A stretch of 64,000 bases of DNA from Viscum album. Lineage: Eukaryota; Streptophyta; Magnoliopsida; Santalales; Viscaceae. How positions within the stretch are numbered: the first letter of the stretch is position 1; each line of letters begins with the position of its first letter. Of this stretch, positions 48,682 to 61,921 are shown piece after piece. Location of the stretch: contig OY728159.1 of the NCBI GenBank assembly GCA_963277665.1, positions 1,024,629,343-1,024,693,342 on the forward strand, written 5' to 3'. Below the pieces are notes generated by a model that made no database searches, was not told the DNA's origin, and saw only the letters and a program-made list of their open reading frames with translations. Both the position numbers and the translations under genes were made by a program.

Positions 48682-51600
48682 CTATATATTTCCAACCACA
48701 ACTTCAGGTTCACAATCAACTCTGACAATTGAGCTATTGGAGTCATCAAAAGAAATAAATGGATTGGTTCCAATGGCAATAGGGACAGTGTCAATTCCAT
48801 CATCAGCATCATCAAAAATATGTCTTGGAATTACTTCAACTACGACACCAAATTCTGGTTGAAGTTGATCTTTGACATAAAAAACTTGTTTAGCCATTGA
48901 TGCCAACACATATGGTTCTTCAGTTGCAAGAGTGCGGGTCATATTAATTACTCGAAATCCACAATCATCAATAAATGTGCCATGTCTCGTCATCGAATCA
49001 AACCAATGGCATTTCATCATTGTGACTCGACCATGAGAGTAATAATCCAATATTATTATTTTCTCAACGACTCCATAATAACCCACATTTTCAAGTCGCG
49101 GTCTACTATCTGATGCACTGGCATAACAATCTGTTGTGGCAGTAACCATAATACCATCATGTTGTGTTCTCATGTTTTTGGATCGTTCAGTGACAATAAA
49201 TCTGTACCCATTGATAACAATTGATTTACAGTCACGAACCACGGTATTAGGACCAAAAGCCAAAGCTCTTATTTCCTCAGAGACAGAGTCAGCAGACAAA
49301 CTCAATACCTGCAATATAAATGACAGTTAAACTTAAGTAAATATTGAAATAATTAATTTAAACAGTAATATTTTTACCTTCAATTTTAACCAAGCAGAAA
49401 ACTCTTTGCTATGAAAAGTCTCTCTCCTTCTCAAAGATAAAGAACGATGCTTCCTATTTATCATTGTTTTATGTTCCCTGTAGATAAAAAAATATGAATA
49501 GTTTAACAGATATATATGTAAGATATATACATATTCAATTTTTTTACCTGATATAGTCATCGAACAAATCACAGTTGAACAAAACTGTGCGATGTGCCAT
49601 CTCCCGCTCTTCATGGTTTAATGTCTTCAATGTATATGATCCAGGAATTCCTCCTGTTTGAGGAAGTGATGGAAAACTGGGTTCAATTTGCTCATATTTT
49701 TCTTCTTCATTTCTCATTGGTATGTTCATTCTTGTAGTAAGATCAGACAAATACATTGAACAGAAATCCATACATTCTTGAGCTAAGTAACCGTTCACGA
49801 TAGAACCTTCGGGATGATTCTTGTTTCGAACATAAGACTTTAATGTGAAGATATTTATTTCAGTTGGATACATCCAACGAAAAGAAACAGGTCCTCCGAG
49901 AAGTATTTCAGTTGGAATATGGACAGTCAGATGCAGCATGCATGTGAAAAATGATGGGGGAAATATTTTCTCCAACTCACACAAAATTAATGGGGCATCT
50001 GTCAACATTTTTTGCAAGAAAGACTTGGACAACTTCTTAGCACAAAGATCTCTAAACAAATGGCACAACTGAATAACACCCACCCTTACATTATTGGACA
50101 AAAGATGACGGATTGCTATTGGAAGCAACTCATGCAGTAGAATGTGATAATCATGAGTCTTCAAAGATTCTAGCTTCAACTCTCTTCTATTGACCCGTTT
50201 AGATATGTTGCTTGAATAGCCATCAGGAACTCTAATAGTCTCTAATACTTCCAAAAATTGTTTTTTTTTTCAGTAGGTGTTATCACATAAGAAGCACATG
50301 GAAGTTTCCATTTATTTTCACTGATACGCACAGGATGCAATTCTGGTATGATGCCCCAATCCACCAAGTCACGTCGAGATCGTAAATCATCTTTTGTCTT
50401 CCCCTTGACATTTAGAAGAACTGAAAGCAACATTTCACATATATTCTTTTCAATATGCATTACGTCTAAGCAATGACGTAGCAAATTGGTTGACCAATAA
50501 GGCAAATCAAAAAAGATACTCATCTTCCTCCAATTGTAACAGGTTTCTGTGGAAACATTCTTTCTCTTTCCAGATTTCATTTGACCCTTCCTAAACGAAA
50601 AACTGAAATCTTTCAACTCATTAAGCACATCAGTTCCAGACATACGCTGAGGTGGATCATCGGTCTCTATAGTATTATCAAATCTTCGACGATTCATTCT
50701 ATATGGATGATCCTTTGGCAAAAATCGTCGATGTCCCATAAAACTGAAACTACAACGATGTTTCAGTCTTCTGGATCGTGTATTCTTCATACAAACTGGA
50801 CATGACAGTTTCCCCTTCGTGCTCTATCCAGACATCATTGCATAAGCCGGAAAATCATTGATTGTCCACATAAGCGCAACGCGCATCTGAAATATGTCTT
50901 TCGAACATGCATCGTATGTGCGCACACCCACATCCCAAAGAAGCTTCAACTCTTTTATTAAAGGTTGCATGTATACATCAATATCAATGCCGGGATCAGA
51001 AGGACCAGATATGAGTATACTCATGAAAGTGAAAGATTTTTTCATACACAACCATGGGGGAAGATTATAAATGTGCATAAAAACGGGCCATGTGCTGTGC
51101 GAAGTAAGCATCTGCCCAAACGGATTAAAACCGTCGCATGAAAGACCCAGCCTCACATTACGCACGTCAGCTGCAAAATCAGGATGTCGAGCATCAAATC
51201 TCTTCCATGAAAATCCATCTTCAGGATGAACCAACTCATCATCAGTCTTCTTTCTCTCGGTATCATGCCATCTCATTTTTATTGATATGTCATCAGACAT
51301 AAAAAGATTCTGGAGTCTGGGGATCAATGGAAAGTGCCACATTACTTTCTGTGGAACGCGGGATGGTGTTCCATCAGATTTTGACTTCCAGCGGGACGTG
51401 CCACATTTTATACATTCATTTCGTTCAGCGGTTTTCTCCCAGAATAAACTGCAATCTTTCGGGCAAGCATGAATTTTGTTTCTTGAAAATCCAAGTTCCT
51501 CAACTAACTTCCATGCCATATAGTGGTTTGAGGGAATATCTGCATCATCTGGAAGTAAATCCTTCAAGAGGGTAAGAATGTAATCGATTGCTGTATTAGA

Positions 51601-52110
51601 AATCCCATACATAGTTTTCCCATGAAATAATCGGATTAAAAATTCCAGCTTTTTCATTTTATCGCATTGTCGATATACTGGAGTCGTGGCAGCATCATTC
51701 AATTTTTTCACCCTATCAATATCATAATTTTCACTAGATGCATCAGCTGTCCTCATATCGAAGTCTTCTTGAGTCGAAATCCTTTCTTTTTCATGATGAC
51801 GAATAAACGGAAACCGATCATCTAACAAATTCTCCATTCCAGTCTTTTCATTTCGATCATCACCAATTTGAGATTTCATTTTCTCCCCATTGTGATACCA
51901 CAGAAAGTAGTTTGCTTGAAACCCATTTTTGGTTATGTGGTAGCTGACTTCTTCACGGCTCAACCAAGGTCTACCAACACAATTGGAACATGGGAAGTGT
52001 ATGCGACCACTATCTGAAGCATTGTGAAATGCAAAATCTATAAAGCTCTCCAAATTGTTTTGAAAATCGTCTGAGATCCGATCGGTTTCATACATCCAAC
52101 TTCTGTCCAT
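48682..52110 (-). pseudogene. CACTA transposase TNPD, one stop and one frameshift
   Basis: Exons 52110-49548, 49477-49378, 49308-48682; introns GT-AG. Expected product about 1096 residues. N-terminus MDRSWMYETDR with a C-x2-C (FPCSNC) is the transposase-associated domain. The central part is the Transposase_21 family (WPVFMHIYNLPPWLCMK, SGPSDPGIDIDVYMQPLI, ALMWTINDFPAYAMMSG). Next comes the DUF4218-type region (HLTVHIPTEILLGGPVSFRW) and a C-terminal DUF4216-type region (last exon). Lesions: TAG at 50824-50826 where relatives have Trp (SG-stop-STKGKL), and a ten-A run at 50261-50270 that shifts the frame by -1 (PTEKK... should continue QFLEVLETIRVPDGY). Exon 1 length (2563) confirms one missing base. 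The start at 52110 follows an acceptor (TTTTTACAG, 5' side), so the ATG is the first in that exon. Confidence 0.9.
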
Positions 52111-53684
52111 TCTGTAAAAAGAATTTATATAAGTCATTTTGTCATAAACAATTCAATAGGCATTAACTATAATAGAAAATACATTTAAGTAAACGATACA
52201 GGAAGAAAATAATCAAGGTATCAACTACACATGTCAAAAAAACATACAAATGTGTTATTGAAAAAATGTAAAACCAACAAGAACTTAATGTGTTATATCA
52301 CATAACAGCATGACTCATCCCATAACCATATTAGTAGGGTATCATGAACATGAATAACATCAACCTTGTGCCATCCTCTTACCCTACATGACCCCAACCA
52401 CATGCCACATCTTATTATAGCCTTATCACATCACACCTCACCGAAAAACACTAGGGAAATCATAGTACATCTCACTTGAAGACACATGGACAATCACATC
52501 GCATCTTGCCTAAAAACACATGGTCAATCACTTTTTAAGGAAGAATAGGGAAGACATGGTAGCTATCCAAACATATAACCACCATCCTAGATATTAGAAA
52601 AAATACCCATAACTCAAAACCTCTGATCGTTGGTAAGTTTATCCAACTCTGGTTGGGAATGTGTAGAAATAACATAAAAATACATGATATATAGATAGCA
52701 CAAAATACTCAACCTATGGGTTCACATTAACTACATAATCACACACTTCACTACTACCATAAAACACATAAACCACACCACCACCACACAAGACGCATAT
52801 CATTGGAATATAATTCTACATTCAATAAGTCTATCTATGGAATTATCATAAGAATCCATGTATCAATTGGAATATAATTCTACATTCAATAAGTCTATCT
52901 ATGGAATCCCTCCCTTGGATCCATGTATCACCAATGGCTTAATCAATATTCAAAGAAATGAGTCTATCCGTGGAATTCCACTGTGAATCCATTTATCACA
53001 TAAAGCATATAAGTTAATAGAAACAAGATTATATACCTGACATCCTAATAGAATCCATGTATCACTATTTACTATTAATCATTTAATGAATTTCATTTCA
53101 TTTAAACAATTCATTAAACATACCAAGGTCAAAAACAAAGGTATTTAATACAACTCACCTCAAAATGGCGACTCAATCAAATAATAACCTGAAAAGAATG
53201 AAGCTTCATTTACTCATGTTGTAATGACAAGATAATGAGATTCTCTTGCTTAATCAATCAATTCCATATCATGGTCTCAACATAACTCATAATGGCTAGA
53301 AATTCAATGAAAATTCAAGCACTCACATGGGAATTTTTAATATAACACTCCTAACAAGACTATAAAGATATCACATGCATTAGTTATAATATATCTAACA
53401 TGGTAACATAAAATATAAGTGTTAAAGGGGAATGAAAACCATAAAATACCCTTAATTAATTTAATTTACAATTCAATTCATAAATCGAACAATCAATTCG
53501 ATTTATATAACCTTTCACAAATGACATCCCATGTTCAAAGGGTAAAATCCAAAAAGGAATTTTCAAGAAAACTCACCCTTAGGCGCCGGCAGTACTCCAA
53601 AATCGCCTGTTGCTGCTCCCGTTAGGGCTCTGTAACGCGAATGGGGGAGAGAACGGGCTGCTGGGGATTTGGTGAAAACCTTTG
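52111..53684 (-). other. TNPD leader region: probable leader exon, long intron and microexon
   Basis: On the minus strand a GC-rich stretch (about 53680-53577) ends CGCCTAAGG before GTGAGTTTTC: a good donor at 53576. A possible 30-nt microexon (53188-53159) is framed by TTCTTTTCAG and GTGAGTTG. The acceptor before the TNPD ATG is at 52112. The rest is AT-rich, with a 66-bp tandem duplication (52802 and 52868, unit starting ATTGGAATATAATTC) and a diverged third copy. Confidence 0.5.
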
Positions 53685-54012
53685 CCAACGGTTTTTTAAA
53701 ACCATTGGCATATCTCCCCGAAACAAGGCCTATCCCAACGGTTCCTTAGAACCGTTGGGAAACACTCCCCAAAACAAGGTCTATCCCAACGGTTCCTTAG
53801 AACCGTTGGGAAAAACTCCCCAAAACAAGGCCTACCCCAACGGTTCTAAGGAACCGTTGGGAAAAACTCCCCAAAACAAGGCCTATCCCAACGGTTTAGG
53901 GAACCGTTGGGAAAAACTCCCCAAAACCAAGCTATCCCAACGGTTCTAAGAAACCGTTGGGAAAAACCTCTATTTTAATCATTTACCAACGGTTCTATCA
54001 AACCATTGGTAT
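53685..54012. repeat. CACTA subterminal repeats, right (5') end
   Basis: Six or seven units of about 50 bp: CCCAACGGTTCC..., then GAACCGTTGGGAAA, then CTCCCCAAAACAAGG. Same CCAACGGTT core as the other end but in a more regular array. A 102-codon open frame across it is only the repeat read as protein. Confidence 0.88.
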
Positions 54013-54046
54013 GTAACTGTGGGGAAAAACCCACATTCCAGTAGTG

Positions 54047-56000
54047 ATAAAATATCAATAAAGGTTGCACAACCATGCAAAAAAACATATACTTTTTGCT
54101 AGGTGAAACACATGGTTAGTGAACAGTTTGTCTAATTGTGGGCCTAGTCATGCAATGATGCGTGAATTTTGGACAAAGAGTGTGTACAGGTAGTGAATTG
54201 TAAGTCTAACCATGTGATAGACTTTGTGAGGGTTGTCCCCTATTAGATAGTACTAACGTAATATTGGAGTACAGTTAGTCTAACTGTTTCACCAAACCAT
54301 GTTCCCCCTTTTAAAAGGATTAAGTCACATTTTCCCTCATTCCACTAAAAACTAAATCCATACATATTTTTCATTCTTTCTCTAGTGACCACCCACTGTG
54401 AGATCTCCATATTCCTCTCAACCTTGTATTTTATCATCCTCCTTTATATAATGTTTATTTCTCTCATATTTGATCACATTGTATTTTTATTGGTATGATA
54501 TTCAATATTATTGCTTCCTTTATTTGTTTCTTTCATCTTATAGAATGTTAAATATGTGCAATCTATTATGCCCTATTAATAGAGAATTATTCTAGTTGTT
54601 CAATTTCACCGATTATATCCCAAATTTGACTAATATAGGATGATGATTTATCTATCTACATTAGGTATCTAGTCTCATGATTTTCCATAAAAGTTTTGAT
54701 GTCTATAAAGTGTGTTCTGTATTGCAACCTAGACCTTCCATGAATCGCCTATAAAATATAAAGTTCCCTTAAATTAAATTTCATACCTTCATGGGATACT
54801 CCTTTAAACCCATTAATAATTTTTGAAGGTTGATAAACTCAAATATACCACCACTCGGGGGGTTTTTATTATTTGCCTTGAAACTTTTACCCTATATTGT
54901 GATCAAGACACTTTCTAGGGTGGGTTTGGCTGGATATTTATCATCCAATGAGTGAAATGAATTAATTGAATAGTTAAATGTTTAAAGATGAAATGAAAAT
55001 ACCAAGTTCATGTCACTTCAGCTTATTAATCATGATTTATTCCCATCAATAAATGGTTTTTAATGGAAATTTAAATGGTATAAATTTATTATATAGTCTT
55101 TATAAAATGATGAATTATAATCATTAATAAATGAGAATAGATTAAATTTTAAATGAAATATACTTCACTTCACTTTTATTAAGACCATTATATATAGGTA
55201 TTGGATTTTTTGGTTTAAAAATGTCTTGGATTCCCCCATTAGGTTTTCCTTGACTACCTAGATGATTACACCAAATTCATGGATGTGTTTTCAAAGAGTT
55301 CATACCCCTATTAGAATCGGTTCTTTTCTTATAATGATGAATACTTGGTCGTACTTCCATAGACTCATCTGTTACTATTATATGGATATTATAATACAAT
55401 GGATTATGTCCTTTGATTCATCTTGATGTATGACATGGACCACCTAGCATAATATCTTTGCGATCTAATCAGTTATAGACCAAGTTTTACTAGGACTTGT
55501 TCCGAGATCTCAATATAGTTATCTTTATAGGTGGGCATTATTAAGTGTCCATCCCTAGAATACACTCATACACCTAGACAGAATGTATTAGTTAATACTA
55601 TGAGTTGTCTCAACATTCTAAGGTCAAGGATTCATTTGTTACACCTTGGGCCTTGTATTATTTTTATTATGATATGCCTTAGGCCGAAGCAGGTATGGTT
55701 GGATGGGTTTCATCTAGTAACTCGAGCTGATTTGGTTCATTTATTTTTCATCCTTATTTATTACATGCACGTAGTTAATATTATGCTCACTGACTCGATA
55801 AAATTAGATATTTTTTTTAGTTTCCTACTAATTTTCACTGACACCATGTTAGGGCCAATGATTGGTACTTGGATAGTCTTCATGGTTGTAGGTAGAGAAA
55901 AATGGAAGCATCAAGATATGGAATTCCTATTTTCTATACTAGGATAGAGTACAGGAGAAGAGGACCAAGCTTGTGCTCATGGTACTATTAGATATAGTTT
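54047..56000 (+). repeat. 5' LTR, right part
   Basis: Begins with the second ATA of the CACTA target duplication and continues the LTR. It matches about 62160-64000, e.g. AATGGAAATTTAAATGGT at about 55058 and 63180, TATAAAATGATGAATTAT at about 55100 and 63219. The right edge is uncertain: no clean tRNA primer-binding site was found between 55850 and 56350. Confidence 0.7.
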
Positions 56001-59000
56001 TTTGCCTTTTTGTTTATTTTTTATAGCATCATGACATCATGTTTTTACATATGATACTATATATTGTTGATTATGTTTGATTTTATCTATCTAAATGATT
56101 TACATTTTGTGGTTTCCATTATTATTTTTCTTTCACTGATTTATTTATTATTTAACATTATACTACTCTATCGTGATGATGTCATAGTCTCCCCATTGTA
56201 CCAAAATAGATCCCCGATATTAGTTCAAATCCTCCAGAATATGGGGAGGCATTCTTGAGGCCATGTGGATGTTCAGAGTTGGTAACTCATGAGTGATCTT
56301 GGATAAGGATGTCACAAAAAGGTATTATAGCTTCTTTTTTCCTTTTTTCTTACTATTTGGGATTGGTAGATAGGAGACTCAAAAATATATAGAAATTTGT
56401 TAGTGATACTGTGCTTGGGAGTAGCTAACCCATGTATTGAAAAAATCCATGTTTCCTAGGATGGGACTTGATATCTTATTTTTTTCTGATTGAAGGTGTA
56501 CGGATATCACTGTTGTGTGACAAAAATGAATTGTGGAATTTATTATTACTATGGAATATCATTTTACCCTTGTCCTAGTATGGTAATAATGTATTGATCA
56601 TGAATCATTATAAGAATCCGAGTATATCATTCATGAATGTTTCAGATCACATTTATTTTATTATGAGCATCGAAGGTTTCATATTTTTAGTACCTTGACT
56701 GGAATATTTTAAATTAGACTAACATTTCTTATAGGGGAAAAGTAAATAATTTTTTATTAAAGTGTTTTCCTCAATCTAAATAGTTTTTTCTAGAATATCT
56801 TGAGGGATACACATTAATTAGACAATTATCACATGTTTGAGTTATGTAACTATTGTTAAATTGACTTAAAATATTGTTTGATATTGATTATATGAATTCC
56901 AATTGTAATTGATAATTTTTTTCTTCTATAAATTGGGAATGGTGATTCATCTAATCAAATCATCTTATATTTTTTATTACATCTTGATACCAAATGTAAG
57001 GGTAAGGTTATAGTTACATGAAGTTCCAATTATAACTTATAAAGAATATGTCCTCATAACTTGGGAATGGTAACTTGTCTTACTGGATTTTCATATAAAT
57101 AAATATCAACCTGTTGAAAAGGTAAATTATATGGTTGATGTAAATGGTGTTTCCAATGAAGATTTAAAATGTGTTTTCCACTATAAATTACAATTGACAC
57201 TCCATATAATGGAACCCTGTAGATTAAGATATGAGACCTTGTCCCATAATCAACCTTAGTAGTAATTGGTGGAAATTTTTTGCATGATACTTATGACCTT
57301 CCATATCACCTAGACCTAGATTTAGGAGTATAAAATGGGGTGTAGTTTCTTTTATAGAAAGTCTTGTACCTATCCAAATATCTTATCTAACATCTATTTT
57401 TTTATAAAATATTGTTCTGAGGCATGTATTTGGTAATGTATAATTATTCCACCATGATATCCTCGAGTCATGTGTTAGGAAGGTGGTGATGACCATGATC
57501 TGGAGGTGGTGAGACATGAAGCAACGGTATTATCTCCAATAGTGCCACATATAAAACATCTTGTTATTCTTGATCTGGGAACTGATGTTGACATTTTAGA
57601 GGGTTTCATATAGTTAATTCATTGTATTAAATTATATCCATCACCTAGTCATTCTATGGTAGATTTAACTAAGGAGTTCTAGTAGAAACACCCCTACCTT
57701 TTTAAGGGAAGGCATTCCTCTAGCTTATGATTCGTGACTATAATCTATGTTTACTATATTTGGTCATCTAGATATGCCTCCTAAAAGGAGGGTGAAGCTC
57801 CTAGATTATATGATTAGAAGGCCTTCTAATAGATGGTAGTAATTTTTGACCCATTCCAATCAGTATCGAGTTATGGTTTGGAGGGATTTCAAATCAAGAT
57901 TCTATGATTATTTCTTTCTTGAGATGTTGAGGACTAATTGATCCAAATATTTTATACACATGGAGTAAGGATATTTATGTATTATGGAATACTCTGATCA
58001 CTTGGTGGATATCCAATGTTTCATGAATACTCTTCTTTGTGGATAGTCGTATATATTTGGGTGATTTTAGGATGGTATGAGTTATGCCATTTGATTTCAA
58101 GTGAACAATTTCTGTCTGACTACTATTTATGATATATTCAATCATTCAATAACCACTAAGAATAACATATGGGAATATGATGTTGTGTTCTAGGATATCT
58201 TAGTACCTAGATAGGGAACCAATTTATCTAGAAGTAGGAATCCTTACCTGGAGTCTTCTCATTAGGGTAGTGGTAGAAAACGTGTTTGCACCGGTAGTAG
58301 TGTGGTATATCACCATTGTCAGAGGATATGGAATATGGATCTATAATAAACCCAAGACCTAGTTGAGTGATGTTCTTGTGCATGAATGGTCCATGTTTTA
58401 TGTTTTTGTAGAACTATATTTCTAGTGTACCATGAGAAAGGATTTGCATTAACTATGGGTCTTTGAGTGAGATCATCATGTCCTTGCCGGGTAGGGAGCT
58501 TGAGTACCATAGGTTTTATAGGCTATGGAGGTGGAAGGGGATAAGGAAGTATGAATTTAGTTATGAAGTTCTAGAAAAATAGACCTACGCAAGTTAGTCA
58601 GGATATAGTTTAGGGATATGGATCATACTAAATTTATGAATTGTTTCCTTCTCTCAAGGAGTAGAGTGTAGGGCCTTATATAGTTGAGGTATGATTTTAG
58701 TACCCTCTACTTTATTATATTCCTTATTTTACATAGAAACATCTCACACATTTATAACTATGACTATTGTGGAAAATCTTGTGCTCAAAATTCAGTATTT
58801 CTATAGGGTGATGACTCTCAATACTCTATTGGGAGAGAAATCATAAAGTGCATACCAATGCAATCATTTCCCATCAATACTGGTTGTTATCATTTCTTAT
58901 GGATCCTTTTATCCTTGAGATTATAATCTTTGAGGTCATTATAGGGATTGAATAGTTAGTTACTTATCATACTCATATCAATTTCTATATTTGGAGGGTT

Positions 59001-59160
59001 TCCTTCACATCACCTGAGGGCATAAACTATATTCACAAAGTTTAAGGGGATATCCAAGAAATTAGGGATAGACATAAGCATTGTGAGATGGGTGGAGTGA
59101 AATTCCAAGTATCAAGTATTTTTATGAGTGATCAGGGAACATGTTAGATAAATTTCCCTC
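56001..59160. other. Expected leader and gag region of the old element, unreadable
   Basis: AT-rich with stops in all frames. By position this should be gag and protease, but I found no segment I would defend as such. Confidence 0.5.
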
Positions 59161-59164
59161 TTGT

Positions 59165-61900
59165 AGTGGATCATTTTATGGATGGCATCCTTGATGAATT
59201 ATCTTGGTTACCTCGCATGGGGGAGGTATAGTTTACTATTGAGATTGTTCCAGGATAAACTCCAGTATCTAATCATCCTTAAATTATAGATACTTCTAGG
59301 TTATATGTACTCCAAAGGTAGTTAGAGGACATATACACTAAGGGTATTATATGACCTAGTACTTTACTATGGGGGTTTCCCATTGTTTTCTCTAAATGTG
59401 AGGATGGTACCCTGAGGTTATGCATGGATTACCTAAAATTGAACTATCTTACTATTAAGTATTGATCTCCACTACCTTACATAGATGAAATGTTTGAATA
59501 TATCTGAGGAGTCGTAGTTTTCTTAAATAATTATTTGAGGCCAGGCTATCGTTATGTATAATTCAGGCCTTAAGATATATCACGTACTACATTTCAAAGT
59601 AGGTATAGCCTTTATGAGTATTTAGTAATGTTTCATAGTCTCATGAAAATTCCTTCCATTTTCATGGATCTAATTAATTTGGTTTTCTACCTGTATTTGG
59701 ATTCTTTTATAGTCATTTGCATAGGAGAAATTTTATTGTACTCACAGACTCAAAAAAATAATTCCAAATACCATAATATCATATTGAGCACACTAAGAGA
59801 GTAAAGGATGTATGTCAAGATCACAAAATGTGATTTTCATATAGATAAATTTTACTTCGTATGTCACATAATCTAATATCTATGAGTGTATATATACCTA
59901 AAGAATTTAAGAGACATGGTTTCTTAGGAGAGTCCCAATAACATATTTGACATTCTGAGTTTCTTGGGGTTAGCTGTATATTATAGGAATTTTATTCAGG
60001 ACTTTTCATTAAAATTATATACTCTTACAAAAATGAATAATAAGTGTGTTATGTTTTCATGGTTGAATATTTTGAAATATCCTTTCAAGATGGCATCGAT
60101 CTAGAATAATTCATACATGACTTATGTTTATGGAGGAATTATTTTTTGGGGGAAAATTTTGTTTTATACATAGATTAGAAGACCCTAAAATAAATATTCA
60201 CTTAGCATCATTTAAACCACAGTAAGTGAAGATGGTTTGAATACCTTTAGTCTTTTGATATTGATATTTCTTAAAATCCTAGAAAGTATATGAAGTGTCT
60301 TGTTCTCTATGTTTAAATACTCAGACTGAAGAAATTTAGGAGTCTGATAGTGAATGATAGATGATGGACTTGTTTTATGAGATGCATATTTAGGTTCATA
60401 TGTTTCAAAAAATATATATTCTTATGGATTTAGAAGTGAATTATTCAATTCTAGATTGAGTGAAGATTAGACATATTTCTGATTATAAGGACTTAGTCCT
60501 GAGGAAGAGTGTTTTAAATGAGGACCCACAGCATGGTTGGGTCATTGATAGGGATGACATCTTGCACATTCATGGGTGTGTCTGGGTACCCTCAGACATG
60601 TGGGAGGAGTTAATGTAAGATTCTCATGCCTCTTATTGGGTAGTACATCCTAGTATTAACAAGATGTATCAGGAATTACACTACCAATAATGGTGTCCTA
60701 GTATAAAAAAAGAGATATCTATATTTTTCACTAGGTGTTCCACCTATTAGAAAGTGTAGGCCTAAAACTAGTGACTATCAGATATTTTGCAGCTATTACC
60801 CATTCTAGAGTAGAAATAGAATGATGTCAACATGGATTTTGGGATGGGATTACTAAGATACCATTGTGGTAGTGACATAATATGGGTGATAGTTGATAGA
60901 CTGACAAAGTCCACACACTTCTTGCTTATCAGTGAGACTATCTCAATTTATGAGATTAGGATAATCTACATCCATGTGATTATCAGACTTCATGATATCT
61001 CTCATACCATTGTATCAAATAGATATTATCATTTTACATCATGGTTCTAGTTGGGGTTTTAGATGGCTCTGTGTTCACAGGTACTCATAAGCATAGCCTA
61101 TCACCCTCATATTGATTGTCAGTCTTTACGTATGATAAAGGTGTTTGAGGGCATGCTCTAAGAATGAATTATTGATTTTGGATATTTTTTGGAGAAACAT
61201 ATACCTCTTTAAAAATTAACTTACCAAAATAGCTTCCAAGATATTATTCATATGGATCCTAAAGAGGCCTTATATGGTTGGTCATGCTATTCACTCTGGT
61301 GTTGCTTAGAGGTAGGAGAGGTAATATTATTGGGACCTCATCTCGTTCAGGAGACTTCAGAGATGGAAAACATAATAGTAAATGTATGGATATGGATTAG
61401 ACTAGGAAAAATATTATGCTAATTTTCACCACCTAATTTTAGAGTTCAATGTTGGATATCAAGTTTTCTTACTTGTTCCTTCTAAATTTGGTCAACGATG
61501 AATTCAAAGGTAGTAAAATTTACCACCTAGATTCATTATATCTTTTGAGGTTTTGGAGAGGGTATGATTAGTGACATATTAGATAGAACCCCTTAGAGAT
61601 ATGGGGTTTTTCATGATGTATTTAACATTTATTAGTTATGAAATTATCACTAAAACCTAACTAATGTCCATTAGAGTGGTGAGGTTATGTTGGATATTGA
61701 TGCTTTTTTGGAAGTATCATACATGTGTCGTTGAGTGGTGCATAAAGGTTCTCCAAGGTAAGCCTATTCTTCTAGTATAGTTGTTATGAAAGCACATTCA
61801 TGTTTAATATGATACCTTAGATAAATATTTTGATGTACATGCTCAGTATCCATAATTATTTTGAGATTATGCTCACCACCCTAAGAAGGGAAACTCGAGG
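59165..61900 (+). pseudogene. pol: Decayed chromovirus-like pol (RT, RNase H, integrase)
   Basis: Remnants in the right order, broken by many stops: linker before RT (LDELSWLPRMGEV then FTIEIVPG, about 59190-59255), RT ([20 protein letters not shown] at about 59376-59435; the YVDD position reads ICIGE near 59717), tether (YYRNFIQDFS, about 59977), integrase zinc region (HPSINKMYQELHYQ, about 60645; FTRCSTY, about 60728), integrase core (MDFGMGL at 60832; VIVDRLTKSTHF about 60886; RLHDISHTIVSNRYYHFTS, where the catalytic DRD/DRG Asp reads Asn). A chromodomain-like tail may sit near 61690-61880 (AQYP near 61846). Lineage: probably Tekay-like chromovirus; not certain. Confidence 0.7.
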
Positions 61901-61912
61901 ATGATTTTTTTT

Positions 61913-61921
61913 AAGGAGGGG
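61913..61921 (+). other. Polypurine tract of the old element
   Basis: AAGGAGGGG directly before the LTR start TGGTTTTAAGATCCTAG. Confidence 0.55.

Larger units (their letters stand above)
36240..54046 (-). mobile_element. CACTA (En/Spm) transposon, 17.8 kb, nearly intact
   Basis: Left end CACTACTGGAA (36240-36250), right end TTCCAGTAGTG (54036-54046): an 11-bp perfect terminal inverted repeat, flanked by ATA on both sides (36237-36239 and 54047-54049), the 3-bp duplication expected for CACTA elements. Subterminal repeats of CCAACGGTT/AACCGTTGG lie at both ends. Genes run on the minus strand: TNPD (transposase), then a TNPA-like gene. About 8 kb between the TNPA-like gene and the left end is satellite DNA, explaining the large size. 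Only a few point lesions are visible in the genes, so the insertion is recent compared with the LTR element it entered. Confidence 0.93.

Noticed and set aside
53641..53949. 102-codon open frame with repeated NTPQNK-like peptide
   Set aside because: It is the CACTA subterminal repeat read as protein.
55531..55947. 138-codon open frame, and a similar 71-codon one at 63650
   Set aside because: Both lie at the same place in the two LTRs of the old element; an LTR similarity, not a gene.
56185..56290. Primer-binding site for the old LTR element (TTGTACC, TTGGTAACTC)
   Set aside because: Neither resembles the complement of a plant tRNA 3' end over more than 6-7 bases.
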